Assembly: GCF_001418225.1 (NCBI RefSeq)
Contig: NZ_LIPT01000003.1
Span: forward strand, 186,001 to 250,000
Origin: Pannonibacter indicus
Lineage (GTDB): Bacteria > Pseudomonadota > Alphaproteobacteria > Rhizobiales > Stappiaceae
Length of the DNA stretch: 64,000 nt
Reading direction: 5' to 3'
Part shown: one piece after another, positions 10,742 to 20,105 of the stretch
Numbering within the stretch: the first letter of the stretch is position 1
How the letters are laid out: each line of letters starts with the position of its first letter
Notes under the pieces: model-generated
Seen by the model: the letters and a program-made list of their open reading frames with translations, nothing else
Database searches by the model: none
What the model was told of the DNA's origin: nothing
Made by a program: the position numbers and the translations under genes

Positions 10742-11338
10742 TCAGCGCTTCACGACCACCGTCGCGCCGACGCCGACGTTGTCATAGAGGTGCTTCACAT
10801 CCTCATTGGCCATGCGGATGCAGCCGGAGGAGACGGCGGTGCCGATGGTCCAGGGCTGGTTGGTGCCATGGATGCGGTAGAGCGTCGAGCCGATGTAGAG
10901 CGCCCTTGCGCCCAGCGGGTTGTTCGGCCCGCCTTCCATATGCACCGGCAGGATGCGGCCCTTGGCGCGCTCGCGGGCGCGCATCTGCGGCGGCGGTGTC
11001 CAGCCCGGCCATTCGGCCTTGCGGGTGATGCGGTGGGTACCGGCCCACTGCATGCCTTCCAGCCCCACGCCGACGCCATATTTCATGGCCTTGCCGCCTT
11101 CCTGCACGTGATAGAGGCGGCGCTCGGTGGTATCGACGATGATCGTGCCCGGCTTGTGCGGGCCGTCGTAACGCACGGTTTCACGCTTGATCGGGGACTT
11201 GTCGGAACTGTGCAGGCCCGGTCCGTATTCAACCCAGCTCTTGGTTGCCGGGTCAAAAAAACGCCCTGCCTGGGCCGCAGCAGAACTGGCTGATGCGACG
11301 ATCATGAAGGCCGCCAGAGCGCCCGTAACTCTTCTCAT
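10742..11338 (-). CDS. L,D-transpeptidase (YkuD/ErfK family), secreted
   Basis: A 198-residue periplasmic enzyme that forms 3-3 peptidoglycan cross-links or attaches proteins to the wall. A Sec signal peptide occupies residues 1-23 (MRRVTGALAAFMIVASASSAAAQ). The YkuD domain fills the rest, ending with the catalytic block: the conserved His in YRIHGTNQPW and the nucleophilic Cys in SSGCIRMANEDV. Its small size and lack of a LysM or peptidoglycan-binding domain are typical of the many rhizobial paralogues. Confidence 0.93.
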   Translation of the reverse strand: MRRVTGALAAFMIVASASSAAAQAGRFFDPATKSWVEYGPGLHSSDKSPIKRETVRYDGPHKPGTIIVDTTERRLYHVQEGGKAMKYGVGVGLEGMQWAGTHRITRKAEWPGWTPPPQMRARERAKGRILPVHMEGGPNNPLGARALYIGSTLYRIHGTNQPWTIGTAVSSGCIRMANEDVKHLYDNVGVGATVVVKR

Positions 11339-11514
11339 TTCTGTCCCCTCCGTGCCAGGTTGGCTGGTTCATCACTCCACTCCAGGGATGACGCTATGTC
11401 ACATCACATTTCCGCGCGCTTAATGCCGCGGCGAAGACATGAGAAAAACATAGAGAAGACTTTGAGGTTGTCTGTGCCGTCTGTCACAGGGGGCGGTTAA
11501 GGGCATAAAGACAA

Positions 11515-11539
11515 ACGCCCCAGCCAAAGGCCGGGGCGT
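11515..11539 (-). terminator. Terminator downstream of the fumarase gene
   Basis: On the minus strand, the stem ACGCCCC-GGCC / GGC-GGGGCGT (one mismatch, 3-base loop) is followed by a T-rich run (TTGTCTTTATG). It lies about 40 bases beyond the fumarase stop codon. Confidence 0.7.
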
Positions 11540-11576
11540 AAAGGGCGGGGCTCCAGTATAGCTCCGTTGTTCCGGA

Positions 11577-13214
<1,638 letters not shown>

Positions 13215-13306
13215 GGCGGTCTCTCGCATCAGGGTCTTGGAAAACGGCCACCCGTGGGCATGGCTCCGGGCAGCTCTGTCTTTGGCTGGCTCTTCTTTAC
13301 GGCAAA

Positions 13307-13337
13307 AGGGCCGGTGGCAACAAGCGCCCCGGCCCCT
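13307..13337 (-). terminator. Terminator of the YceI-cytochrome b561-YceI operon
   Basis: On the minus strand, GGGCCGG/CCGGCCC (7 bp, about 14-base loop) is followed by TTTTGCC. It lies 27 bases after the last gene of the operon. Confidence 0.65.
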
Positions 13338-13363
13338 TCACGCATCGCAATTTTGGATGAGGC

Positions 13364-13918
13364 TCAGCGCGTGGCGGTGAGGTCGATTGTGACCGCGACG
13401 GCGTCCTTCAGATTGTCCTGTCCGACACTGGCGCCGATGCCATAGGCGCTGCGCGACAGGGTGGCCGTGCCCTTGGCAACGGCGGTGCCGCCGGTGATGT
13501 CGAGGGTGAAGGCCAGCGTTACCGGCTTTTCCTCGCCGCGCAGCGACAGGGTGCCTTCCGCCTCATAGGCGTTGCCGCCCTTGGCCGTGACGGAGGTGGA
13601 GGTGAAGCGGGCTTCCGGGAAGGCTTCCGTGGCCAGCCAGTCCGCGCCCGGCAGCATGCCGGCAAACTGGGCATTGGCCATCTGGGCGCTGCCGGTGGCA
13701 ATGGTGGCCTCGATCTTCGCGGCGGAGACATTCTCCGGATCGAAATCGATTTTCGCGGTCCAGCTGCCGAAGCTGCCAGAGACCGGCGCGCCGCCCTGTT
13801 CGACAGTGAAACCGATGCTGCTCTTGGCCGGGTCTACTGTCCATTCGGCAGCATATGCCGCGCCGGACGCGAGGATCAGGCTGGCGGCGGTGAAGGCGGC
13901 TGCAAAAGTCTTGCGCAT
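13364..13918 (-). CDS. YceI-family periplasmic lipid-binding protein (distal copy)
   Basis: A 184-residue secreted beta-barrel of the YceI family, whose members bind polyisoprenoid or other long hydrophobic molecules. The signal peptide is residues 1 to about 24 (MRKTFAAAFTAASLILASGAAYA). The mature part has the family hallmarks WTVDPAKSSIGFTVEQGG, FGSWTAKIDFDP and the late GTATLSRSAYGIG. The start at 13916-13918 follows GGAGTTTCCC. It is the third gene of a three-gene operon with cytochrome b561 and a second YceI (14585-15160). The two YceI copies are clearly diverged from each other. Confidence 0.9.
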   Translation of the reverse strand: MRKTFAAAFTAASLILASGAAYAAEWTVDPAKSSIGFTVEQGGAPVSGSFGSWTAKIDFDPENVSAAKIEATIATGSAQMANAQFAGMLPGADWLATEAFPEARFTSTSVTAKGGNAYEAEGTLSLRGEEKPVTLAFTLDITGGTAVAKGTATLSRSAYGIGASVGQDNLKDAVAVTIDLTATR

Positions 13919-13951
13919 GGGAAACTCCATGGAAACAGGGGCGAGGAGGGC

Positions 13952-14524
13952 TCAGCCTTTGACCGGGTGGAGGATGCGCTTCAGCACACCATCCCGGGCG
14001 ATGAAATGATGCTTGAGGGCCGCGCCGATATGGGCGGCGAGCAGAGCGACGAGCGCCCAGGCAAACAGGCTGTGCAGGGCCTTGAACAGGCCTTCGGCCT
14101 CTTCCTTGGTGCCAAGGGCGGCAGGCACCGGCAGATGCGGCACAGGCACGGTGTTGAAGAGAATGGTCGGGATGTTCCAGGGTGACGCGGATACCATCAG
14201 CCAGCCGCTCAGCGGAATGGCGAGGATCAGCGCATAGAGCCCGATGTGGCCAAGATGCGCGGCAGCCTTTTCCCAGGCCGCCATGCTGTCCGGCAGGGCC
14301 GGGGTGGGGTTCATGAACCGCCAGACAAGCCGCAGCACGGCAAGGGCGAGCACCACGAAGCCGATGGACTTGTGCAGCTGGAAAATGGCGAAGGTCGAAG
14401 GATCGGACATCGGCAGGTCATCCATGTAGAGCCCCAGACCGATCATGCCGATGATGAGCACGGCCATGGTCCAGTGGAATGCAATGGCCACCCAGCCGTA
14501 GCCTGCGGTGCTGTTGCGTATCAT
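13952..14524 (-). CDS. Cytochrome b561-family di-heme membrane protein
   Basis: A 190-residue inner-membrane cytochrome with four helices. Heme-ligating histidines are visible in IAFHWTMAVL, IFQLHKSIGF and the late SLFAWALVALLAAHIGAALKHH. It probably passes electrons from the quinone pool or superoxide to a periplasmic acceptor. It lies between two YceI genes on the same strand. In E. coli the related yceJ-yceI pair has the same composition, so the lipid carrier may supply quinone-like molecules to the cytochrome; that link is an inference. The start follows GGGAGAATTTCC. Confidence 0.92.
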   Translation of the reverse strand: MIRNSTAGYGWVAIAFHWTMAVLIIGMIGLGLYMDDLPMSDPSTFAIFQLHKSIGFVVLALAVLRLVWRFMNPTPALPDSMAAWEKAAAHLGHIGLYALILAIPLSGWLMVSASPWNIPTILFNTVPVPHLPVPAALGTKEEAEGLFKALHSLFAWALVALLAAHIGAALKHHFIARDGVLKRILHPVKG

Positions 14525-14584
14525 GGAAATTCTCCCTGCAGCATGCGCGCGGGACGGCACGTCACCGCCCCGCGTTTTCAATGC

Positions 14585-15160
14585 TTACTGAGCGATAGCG
14601 GCTTCAGCGTGCAGCACGATGGACACGTCGTCACCCACATACGGGGTGTACATGTCCATGCCGAAGTCCGAACGCTTGATGGTGGTGGTGGCGGCAAAGC
14701 CAACCCACGGCTTCTTTTCCATCGGGTGTTCGCCCATGGCGGTCACGGTCACGTCCAGCGTGGCCGGCTTGGTGATGCCCTTGATGGTCAGGTCGCCGTC
14801 GATCTTCAGGGTCTTGTCACCGGTCTTGGTCACCTTGGTGCTCTTGAAGGTGGCTTCCGGGAACTGGGCGACGTCGAAGAAATCGGCGCTCTTGAAGTGG
14901 GTGTCACGCTCGGCCCAGAAGGTGTCGAGGCTGTTGGTGTCGATCGTCATCTCGATCGAGGAATTCTCCGGCTGATCGGCATCGATCATCAGCTTGGCAT
15001 CCCAGGTGCCGAAACGGCCGTCGGTGGTGGAATAGCCAAGGTGATTGTAGGAGAACGAGAGGTTGGAATGGCTCTTGTCGAATTCATAGGCCACAGGGGC
15101 GGCCAGAACCGGCGCAGTCAGCAGGCCGAGAGCAAGGGCAGAGGCGGCAAGACGGATCAT
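14585..15160 (-). CDS. YceI-family periplasmic lipid-binding protein (promoter-proximal copy)
   Basis: A 191-residue secreted YceI-domain protein, the first gene of the operon. The signal peptide is residues 1-20 (MIRLAASALALGLLTAPVLA). Family motifs are YEFDKSHSNLSFSYNHLG, RFGTWDAKLMIDAD and, near the C-terminus, TIKRSDFGMDMYTPYVGDDV. These match the classic YceI pattern better than the distal copy does. It should bind an isoprenoid lipid in the periplasm and act with the cytochrome b561 encoded 60 bases downstream. Confidence 0.92.
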   Translation of the reverse strand: MIRLAASALALGLLTAPVLAAPVAYEFDKSHSNLSFSYNHLGYSTTDGRFGTWDAKLMIDADQPENSSIEMTIDTNSLDTFWAERDTHFKSADFFDVAQFPEATFKSTKVTKTGDKTLKIDGDLTIKGITKPATLDVTVTAMGEHPMEKKPWVGFAATTTIKRSDFGMDMYTPYVGDDVSIVLHAEAAIAQ

Positions 15161-15312
15161 CAGAAATCTCCGGACAGAAAAGTGTCTGAACAGGGCGCTT
15201 TGTCGCAGCCCAAGGGACTATGTAATGATTTTTCCGCACTGCACAACTTGACGCACCGTTTCTGATGAATGAACAGTGATCAAATCGAAGCGTGGGCAGG
15301 TAAAATATTGTT

Positions 15313-15324
15313 GATCAATTGATC
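15313..15324. promoter_or_regulatory. Palindrome GATCAATTGATC in the YceI-sugE intergenic region
   Basis: A perfect 12-base palindrome in the AT-rich part of the divergent region between yceI (minus) and the sugE leader (plus). It could be an operator for either side. No regulator is assigned. Confidence 0.35.
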
Positions 15325-15399
15325 GTCCATGAAATCACATTTTTCAAGCGGAAAAATGGCAGCTTGACCCGTTTCTCTCCCGGTCCCATATGGGGCAAC

Positions 15400-15459
15400 A
15401 GAGGACGGCCTCTTCACCCGCTCATGGGTTCCAGCATTCCGGGACGGCCCGCAACGAGG
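15400..15459 (+). promoter_or_regulatory. Guanidine-II (mini-ykkC) riboswitch candidate upstream of sugE/gdx
   Basis: Two short hairpins are each capped by the tetraloop ACGG: AGAGG-ACGG-CCTCT at 15400-15413 and CGGG-ACGG-CCCG at 15440-15451. They are separated by 26 bases and end just before the Shine-Dalgarno GAGG (15456-15459) and the ATG at 15465. Two ACGR-capped stems next to the ribosome site of a SugE/Gdx gene are the defining layout of the guanidine-II class, which relieves ribosome-site sequestration when guanidinium binds. The layout is seen in the sequence; the function is inferred from the known class. Confidence 0.85.
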
Positions 15460-15464
15460 TCATC

Positions 15465-15779
15465 ATGTCCTGGATCTATCTGCTATCTGCCGGAATTCTC
15501 GAAGTCGTCTGGGCCTTTGCGATGAAGCTGTCAGACGGCTTCACCCGGCCTCTTCCAACCCTCGTCATGATTGTCAGCATGATCGGCTCATTCGCCCTGC
15601 TGGCGCTGGCCATGCGCGATCTGCCGCTTGGCACGGCCTACACCATCTGGACCGGCATTGGCGCGGCCGGGGCCTTTGTGCTCGGCGTCGTCATGCTGGG
15701 AGAGGTGATCTCGCCCGCGCGTGTGACGGCCGCGCTTCTCATCATCAGCGGCATCGTGCTGATGAAGGTATCTTCGTAA
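15465..15779 (+). CDS. sugE: SugE/Gdx-type small multidrug resistance protein, guanidinium exporter
   Basis: A 104-residue SMR protein with four transmembrane helices, working as an antiparallel dimer that exports guanidinium in exchange for protons. It begins MSWIYLLSAGILEVVWAFAM with the essential Glu13. The Gdx-type signatures are AMRDLPLGTAYTIWTGIGA and a C-terminal SGIVLMKVSS. An earlier in-frame ATG at 15390 would lie inside the riboswitch, so the ATG at 15465 with GAGG five bases upstream is the start. The guanidine-II leader supports the guanidinium (Gdx) rather than the quaternary-ammonium (EmrE/Qac) subtype. Confidence 0.93.
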   Translation: MSWIYLLSAGILEVVWAFAMKLSDGFTRPLPTLVMIVSMIGSFALLALAMRDLPLGTAYTIWTGIGAAGAFVLGVVMLGEVISPARVTAALLIISGIVLMKVSS

Positions 15780-15794
15780 CGTAGGGAAGCCTCC

Positions 15795-15818
15795 GGGCCG
15801 GACTGCCAAGCCCGGCCC
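15795..15818. terminator. Convergent hairpin between sugE and the thiolase gene
   Basis: GGGCCGG (15795-15801) pairs with CCGGCCC (15812-15818) across a 10-base loop, between two convergent stop codons. There is no T tract on either strand, so it may be a weak or Rho-assisted terminator. Confidence 0.45.
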
Positions 15819-15833
15819 AAAGGCAACTTCAAA

Positions 15834-17000
15834 TCACTTCAGCGCCTGCAGGATCGATACATAATTGGCGACCGCAGCGCCGCCCATGTTGAAGATGCCG
15901 CCGACTTCCGCATTCTTCACCTGAATGCCACCGGCTTCCCCGGTCAGCTGCATGGCCGTGAGGACATGCATGGACACGCCCGTGGCGCCAATCGGATGGC
16001 CCTTGGCCTTCAGGCCGCCGGACGGGTTGACCGGCAGCTTGCCGTCCATTTCGGTCCAGCCTTCAAGGATGGCACGCGCGCCCTGGCCTTCCGGCGCAAG
16101 CCCCATGGCTTCGTATTCGATCAGCTCGGCGATGGTGAAGCAGTCATGGGTTTCGACGAAGGAAAGATCCTCCAGACCCATCCGCGCCTGAGTCAGGGCC
16201 TGCCCCCAGGCATGGCGGCAGCCATCGAACTTCAGGATGTCGCGCTTCGACATGGGCAGATAATCCTGCACATGGGCGAGCGAGCGGAAGGCGACGGCCT
16301 TTTTCATGCCGAGTGCTGTGGCCGTATCCGTCAGCACCAGCGCGGCCGCGCCGTCCGATACGAGCGAGCAGTCCGTGCGCTTCAGCGGGCCCGCCACGAA
16401 GGGGTTCTTCTCGCCTTCCGTGCGGCAGAACTCGTAGCCTAGGTCCTTGCGCATCTGGGCGTAAGGGTTGTTGACGCCGTTCTTGTGGTTCTTGGCGGCA
16501 ATGCGGGCGAGTGCGTCCGACTGGTCGCCGTGGCGCTGGAAATAGGTCTCGGCGATCTTGCCGAAGACACCGGCAAAGCCTGCGGGAATGTTACCTTCTT
16601 CCGGCAGATAGGAGGCCTTCAGCAGGTTGCGGCCGATTTCCGGCCCCGGCGTCGTGGTCATCTGTTCGACGCCCACCACAAGCACGAAACGGGCCGCGCC
16701 CGAGCTGACGGCGCGCACGCCCTGATGCACGGCGGCAGAGCCTGTGGCGCAGGCGTTCTCGACGCGGGTTGCCGGGGTGAAGCGCAGGGCAGGGTCTGCC
16801 TGCAGCACCAGCGAGGCGGTGAAATCCTGCGGGGAGAAGCCCGCGTTGAAGTGGCCGAGGTAGATCTCGCCAATATCCTTCGGCTCAAGCCCGGCGTCGC
16901 TGATGGCATCAACTGCCACCTTGACGATCATGCTCTCGACGGTTTCCTCCGCGTGCCGCCCAAAAGGCAGATGCGCCCATCCAACGATTGCCGCTGTCAT
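15834..17000 (-). CDS. Thiolase-family acetyl-CoA acetyltransferase (SCP2-thiolase-like)
   Basis: A 388-residue thiolase-fold enzyme. The nucleophilic Cys is in VENACATGSAAVHQGV, the catalytic His region in VETHDCFTIAE, and the C-terminal loop reads NPSGGLKAKGHPIGATG. These features match the SCP-x/SCP2-like branch rather than biosynthetic PhaA, so a role in fatty-acid or branched-chain acyl-CoA breakdown is more likely than polyhydroxybutyrate synthesis. The frame is open far upstream, but the ATG at 16998-17000 has GGAGGATCCCGGA in front and starts the domain. No DUF35/OB-fold partner gene, often found with this family, is adjacent. Confidence 0.85.
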   Translation of the reverse strand: MTAAIVGWAHLPFGRHAEETVESMIVKVAVDAISDAGLEPKDIGEIYLGHFNAGFSPQDFTASLVLQADPALRFTPATRVENACATGSAAVHQGVRAVSSGAARFVLVVGVEQMTTTPGPEIGRNLLKASYLPEEGNIPAGFAGVFGKIAETYFQRHGDQSDALARIAAKNHKNGVNNPYAQMRKDLGYEFCRTEGEKNPFVAGPLKRTDCSLVSDGAAALVLTDTATALGMKKAVAFRSLAHVQDYLPMSKRDILKFDGCRHAWGQALTQARMGLEDLSFVETHDCFTIAELIEYEAMGLAPEGQGARAILEGWTEMDGKLPVNPSGGLKAKGHPIGATGVSMHVLTAMQLTGEAGGIQVKNAEVGGIFNMGGAAVANYVSILQALK

Positions 17001-17455
17001 TCCGGGATCCTCCACTGGCATCCGGCAGCTCCGGGCTGCGGATGTCCTTATCCTGTCACGGGACAAAGCCTCAATTGACTTTAACGTAACATATGCCGGT
17101 CCCGCGCCGCATGGCCAGCGGGTTTTGCCTCGTCTGTTTGGGGGAGTGCCGGCACCGTCAGAAACCGGTCGTGGGCGGAAAATGTATCTGACTGTTCCCC
17201 AGGTCATACGCCTGTCATCAAAAAAACCGATAAGAGCGTCATTCCACACGTAAAAATTACTTAAATTGTTGCCGGAAGTTTTGAGGCCGGGCCCTGACGG
17301 GTCCGGCCTTTTTATTCGTAAGGCTCGTGGCAAGCCAGACCGGTTGCCAGCACTGTGACCAAATGGTATCTGCGGCCTGACTGCGTCCCGGTGATGGCTT
17401 TGCGCAAGCCCCGGCGGCGCGTTCCTTCTGCGCGCAAGTGAGGCTGGCGAATCCG
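17001..17455. other. 455-base intergenic region between thiolase and glycosyltransferase
   Basis: I see no convincing coding sequence here. It must contain the thiolase promoter (minus strand) and that of the glycosyltransferase (plus strand). In its middle is an AT-rich part (about 17205-17275), followed by a strong plus-strand terminator at 17284-17313 that does not belong to any annotated gene. Confidence 0.5.
17284..17313 (+). terminator. Orphan Rho-independent terminator (possible small-RNA end)
   Basis: An 11-bp stem from A17284 (GGCCGGGCCC with GGGTCCGGCC, one G-U pair) has a TGAC loop and is followed by TTTTT at 17309-17313. It points rightward about 140 bases before the next plus-strand gene, and no plus-strand gene precedes it for 1.5 kb. 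It could end an unannotated small RNA or be an attenuator for the glycosyltransferase. Confidence 0.7.
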
Positions 17456-18202
17456 ATGACTGCTGCGGTCGAAATTCCCGGAACTGTCACGATCTGCGTC
17501 ACCAGCTGCGGGCGGCTGGATCTGCTGGCCGAGACGCTTGCATCCTTCCGCCGGTTCAACACGGGCGGTACCTTTCTGATCCATGAGGATTCCCGGGACG
17601 ACGCCATCATCGATGAAGTGCGCCGGACCTATCCTTGGGCGGAGGTCATCTCCAGCCCCGAGCGCATGGGCCTGATGGCCTCCATCGACAGGCTCTATTC
17701 GACGGCCACAACGCCCTATATCTTCCATCTGGAAGATGACTGGCAATTCGATGGCCCGGTCAACTGGGAAGCTGCGATCGAGGCGCTGGAGACCAATCCG
17801 CTTATTTCCAACGTGTTGGTGCGGGCATTTGACGAGATCAAGGAAAAGTACCGTCAGAAGTCCGATCCGCTGACCGTGGCCGGCGCGGACTTCCGTGTGA
17901 TGCACGGGAATGCCCATCCCGAGTTCCATGGCTGGTCCAGCAATCCGGGCCTGATCACCAAGGCCCTCTACGAGGAATATGCGCCCTTCGCGCGCAATCT
18001 TCACGACCAGATGTCTGCCGAGATCAAGAAGAGCGGCCGGCGTGTCGCCTATCTGCTGCCCGGCGTTGCGCGCCATATCGGCCAGAAGCGCAATGTCACC
18101 GATCCGACCATGCCGCCCCGGCCGAAGAGCAAGTTTGGCAAGCTGATGCGCTCGATCCGCAAGAAGCTCTATTACGCAGGCCTGCGCAAGGACCCGTTCT
18201 GA
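17456..18202 (+). CDS. Glycosyltransferase (GT-A fold, family 2-like)
   Basis: A 248-residue soluble GT-A type transferase. It opens with the nucleotide-binding strand TVTICVTSCGRLDLLAETLAS, and the acidic metal-binding element is HLEDDWQFDG near residue 100. The C-terminal half is variable with a basic tail (KKLYYAGLRKDPF), consistent with membrane-surface association. A GTG at 17438 is an alternative start; the ATG at 17456 is just before the first strand. It converges with the glycosyltransferase pair at 18250-19925, so the three genes may build the same surface glycan (LPS core or capsule). The donor and acceptor are unknown. Confidence 0.75.
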   Translation: MTAAVEIPGTVTICVTSCGRLDLLAETLASFRRFNTGGTFLIHEDSRDDAIIDEVRRTYPWAEVISSPERMGLMASIDRLYSTATTPYIFHLEDDWQFDGPVNWEAAIEALETNPLISNVLVRAFDEIKEKYRQKSDPLTVAGADFRVMHGNAHPEFHGWSSNPGLITKALYEEYAPFARNLHDQMSAEIKKSGRRVAYLLPGVARHIGQKRNVTDPTMPPRPKSKFGKLMRSIRKKLYYAGLRKDPF

Positions 18203-18249
18203 GCCAGGGTTCTTTGGCCTGCGCTGAAGTTTCAGACCGCAGCGCAGGC

Positions 18250-19107
18250 TTAGTCCGTCCTCACGTGATTGGAGATGAAGCGCGACAGGCGCAGGCGCAT
18301 GCCTTTCAGGAAGTTGCCCTTCTTGGTCCGCTTCACGTTGTAGAAGTAGCGGTGCCGGTAGCCGAAGTCCTGATGCTCGCTCACGAAAGTGCCGTAAAGC
18401 TCGTACTCCGAGAAGTGGTCTGCCCGGTCCGTCACAAGTGACTGAAGGGCCTCTAGCCATGGCTGGCCGAAGCGCTGCTCGATGTGGCTCCTGAGGGCTT
18501 CCATCGCTCCGCGCCGGAAGATCATGGTGTGCGCCACCAGTGACCAGGGAAACTGTTTCGGGCGGCCGAGGGCCTTTTCAACAAAACTGTTCCAGCCGTG
18601 GTTTTCATCGTCGGCCGTGAACAGCCAGTAGTGTCCTTCGGCGCTGATATAGCTGGCCGGACGGTTGATGAAGGTGTCCGCATCCAGAACGATGCAGCTT
18701 TCTGAAGGGATGTAGGATGGCCAGCTGAGCTTGATGATCTGCTGGGTAATCCAGCCGCTGCGCTTCTTGCCCTTGCTGTCGGTGAAGCCCTGCGCGGAAA
18801 AGCCTGCCGGAAGCACCTGCTCTTCGGGAATGATGCGCACCGGGCAGCCTTCCACTGCAAAGCCCTCCAGCTCTGCACAGGCCTTCGCCGTGCCGACCAG
18901 AACCAATTCCTCAATGGGTTGCGCGAGGTTCTGCAGCGTCGTGCCGATATGCTCGCGGAAGAAGGGGATATCCTTCTCGTGCAAGGGGATCAGCAGCGTG
19001 CTGGAAAAGGCAGAAGGCTTGTCGCCTCTCAGGAACCAGATCAGCACATAGTTGCACAGGTTGTGCCGTAAACGGCGGAACCGCCGGAGAAATGCGCTCT
19101 GGTTCAT
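18250..19107 (-). CDS. DUF6492-type glycosyltransferase-like protein
   Basis: A 285-residue protein with a GT-A-like fold. It shows SSTLLIPLHEKDIPFFREHI at the first strand and the metal-binding LDADTFINRP near residue 145. I identify it as the DUF6492 group, found next to glycosyltransferases in surface-polysaccharide loci, with moderate certainty. There is no transmembrane segment, and the N-terminus is strongly basic. Its ATG overlaps the stop of the upstream glycosyltransferase by four bases (ATGA), indicating translational coupling. Its exact reaction is unknown. Confidence 0.7.
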   Translation of the reverse strand: MNQSAFLRRFRRLRHNLCNYVLIWFLRGDKPSAFSSTLLIPLHEKDIPFFREHIGTTLQNLAQPIEELVLVGTAKACAELEGFAVEGCPVRIIPEEQVLPAGFSAQGFTDSKGKKRSGWITQQIIKLSWPSYIPSESCIVLDADTFINRPASYISAEGHYWLFTADDENHGWNSFVEKALGRPKQFPWSLVAHTMIFRRGAMEALRSHIEQRFGQPWLEALQSLVTDRADHFSEYELYGTFVSEHQDFGYRHRYFYNVKRTKKGNFLKGMRLRLSRFISNHVRTD

Positions 19108-19925
19108 GATCCCGCTGTCTTGTCCTCAGACTTGCGCGCTCTGGCGACGAGGTGATCCTCATAGGTCTTCGCGTCCCGCATCCAGCGGCCAAAAGCGTAT
19201 GTCAGGGCCATGGAAAAACCGTAGATGCCGGCCTTGTAGTACCCGCGCTGCAGATAATGCTTCAGGAAGTAGACCGGCAGGGCGAAGATCACCCGCAGGC
19301 CTGCGGCACCACGGCTGCGCCTGTTTCCCTCGCGGGCGCGAACCAGGCTGACACGGTTGAGTTTTTCGATGACATGCGTCAGGTCGCGGAAGGCATAATG
19401 ATAGAGCGCGCCCTTCAGGCGGCGCGGCGCGATGGATTTTGGCACATCGAACTGGTCCCACGCAGCGTGGGCAGGCGCCTGTACCACACGCCGGTCATAT
19501 AGCTTGTTGCGGTAGACGATGGCGTGACTATGCCATGGCGTCCCCGTTGGCGGCACGGTCACGAGCTTGGGCGCATAGACCGGAGCAGGATTGCCGCTGG
19601 ACAGTTCTGCGGCAATTTCCTGTGCCAGTTCAGGGCTGACGATTTCGTCTGCGTCGATGTCCAGCACCATGTCATAAGTGCAGGCCTGCTCGCCAACCCG
19701 CTTCTGGAAGCCGTTGCCCAGCCAGGGCTGGTGAATGATCCGGGCACCGAGGCTTTCGGCGATTTCAACGGTCCTGTCGGTCGAGCCGCTGTCGATGATC
19801 ACCACCTCACGCGCCACGGCAAAGGCGGCCGTAATGACCGCACCGATCATGCGTTCTTCGTTTTTAGTCCGGATGAAGCAGGACAGGGCGGGCCGGGTAT
19901 CGTCCGTGGAAATGGCAGCGTTCAT
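19104..19925 (-). CDS. Family 2 glycosyltransferase (WaaE/KdtX-like)
   Basis: A 273-residue GT2 enzyme that resembles the lipopolysaccharide-core glucosyltransferases WaaE/KdtX. The donor site starts with LSCFIRTKNEERMI, the DSGSTDRTVEIAESLGA motif follows, and the DXD-type element is LDIDADEIVSPEL. A C-terminal amphipathic region (RVIFALPVYFLKHYLQRGYY) fits membrane association. It is the first gene of a two-gene operon with the DUF6492 gene. The likely role is adding a sugar to LPS core or another surface glycan at the cytoplasmic face of the inner membrane. Confidence 0.85.
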   Translation of the reverse strand: MNAAISTDDTRPALSCFIRTKNEERMIGAVITAAFAVAREVVIIDSGSTDRTVEIAESLGARIIHQPWLGNGFQKRVGEQACTYDMVLDIDADEIVSPELAQEIAAELSSGNPAPVYAPKLVTVPPTGTPWHSHAIVYRNKLYDRRVVQAPAHAAWDQFDVPKSIAPRRLKGALYHYAFRDLTHVIEKLNRVSLVRAREGNRRSRGAAGLRVIFALPVYFLKHYLQRGYYKAGIYGFSMALTYAFGRWMRDAKTYEDHLVARARKSEDKTAGS

Positions 19926-20105
19926 TTAACTTGTCATCATGTTTGCCCGAAACCGGGAGGTGCCAGACAGGGGAGAGCAGCGTCACCGCCTCCGGCATCG
20001 ATTTGCTCCACGCTGGGGCAGACGTATCCTATGACCGAATTCACTCCGGTCCTCAATACCTCATCGTGGATGCTTGTTTCCGCCTGCGTACGGGCCGCCG
20101 GTTTC

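Noticed and set aside
16994-17010. A third copy of the REP-like element (GTCATTCCGGGATCC)
   Set aside because: The match spans the thiolase start codon and its ribosome-binding site and has no inverted partner nearby, so it is probably chance.
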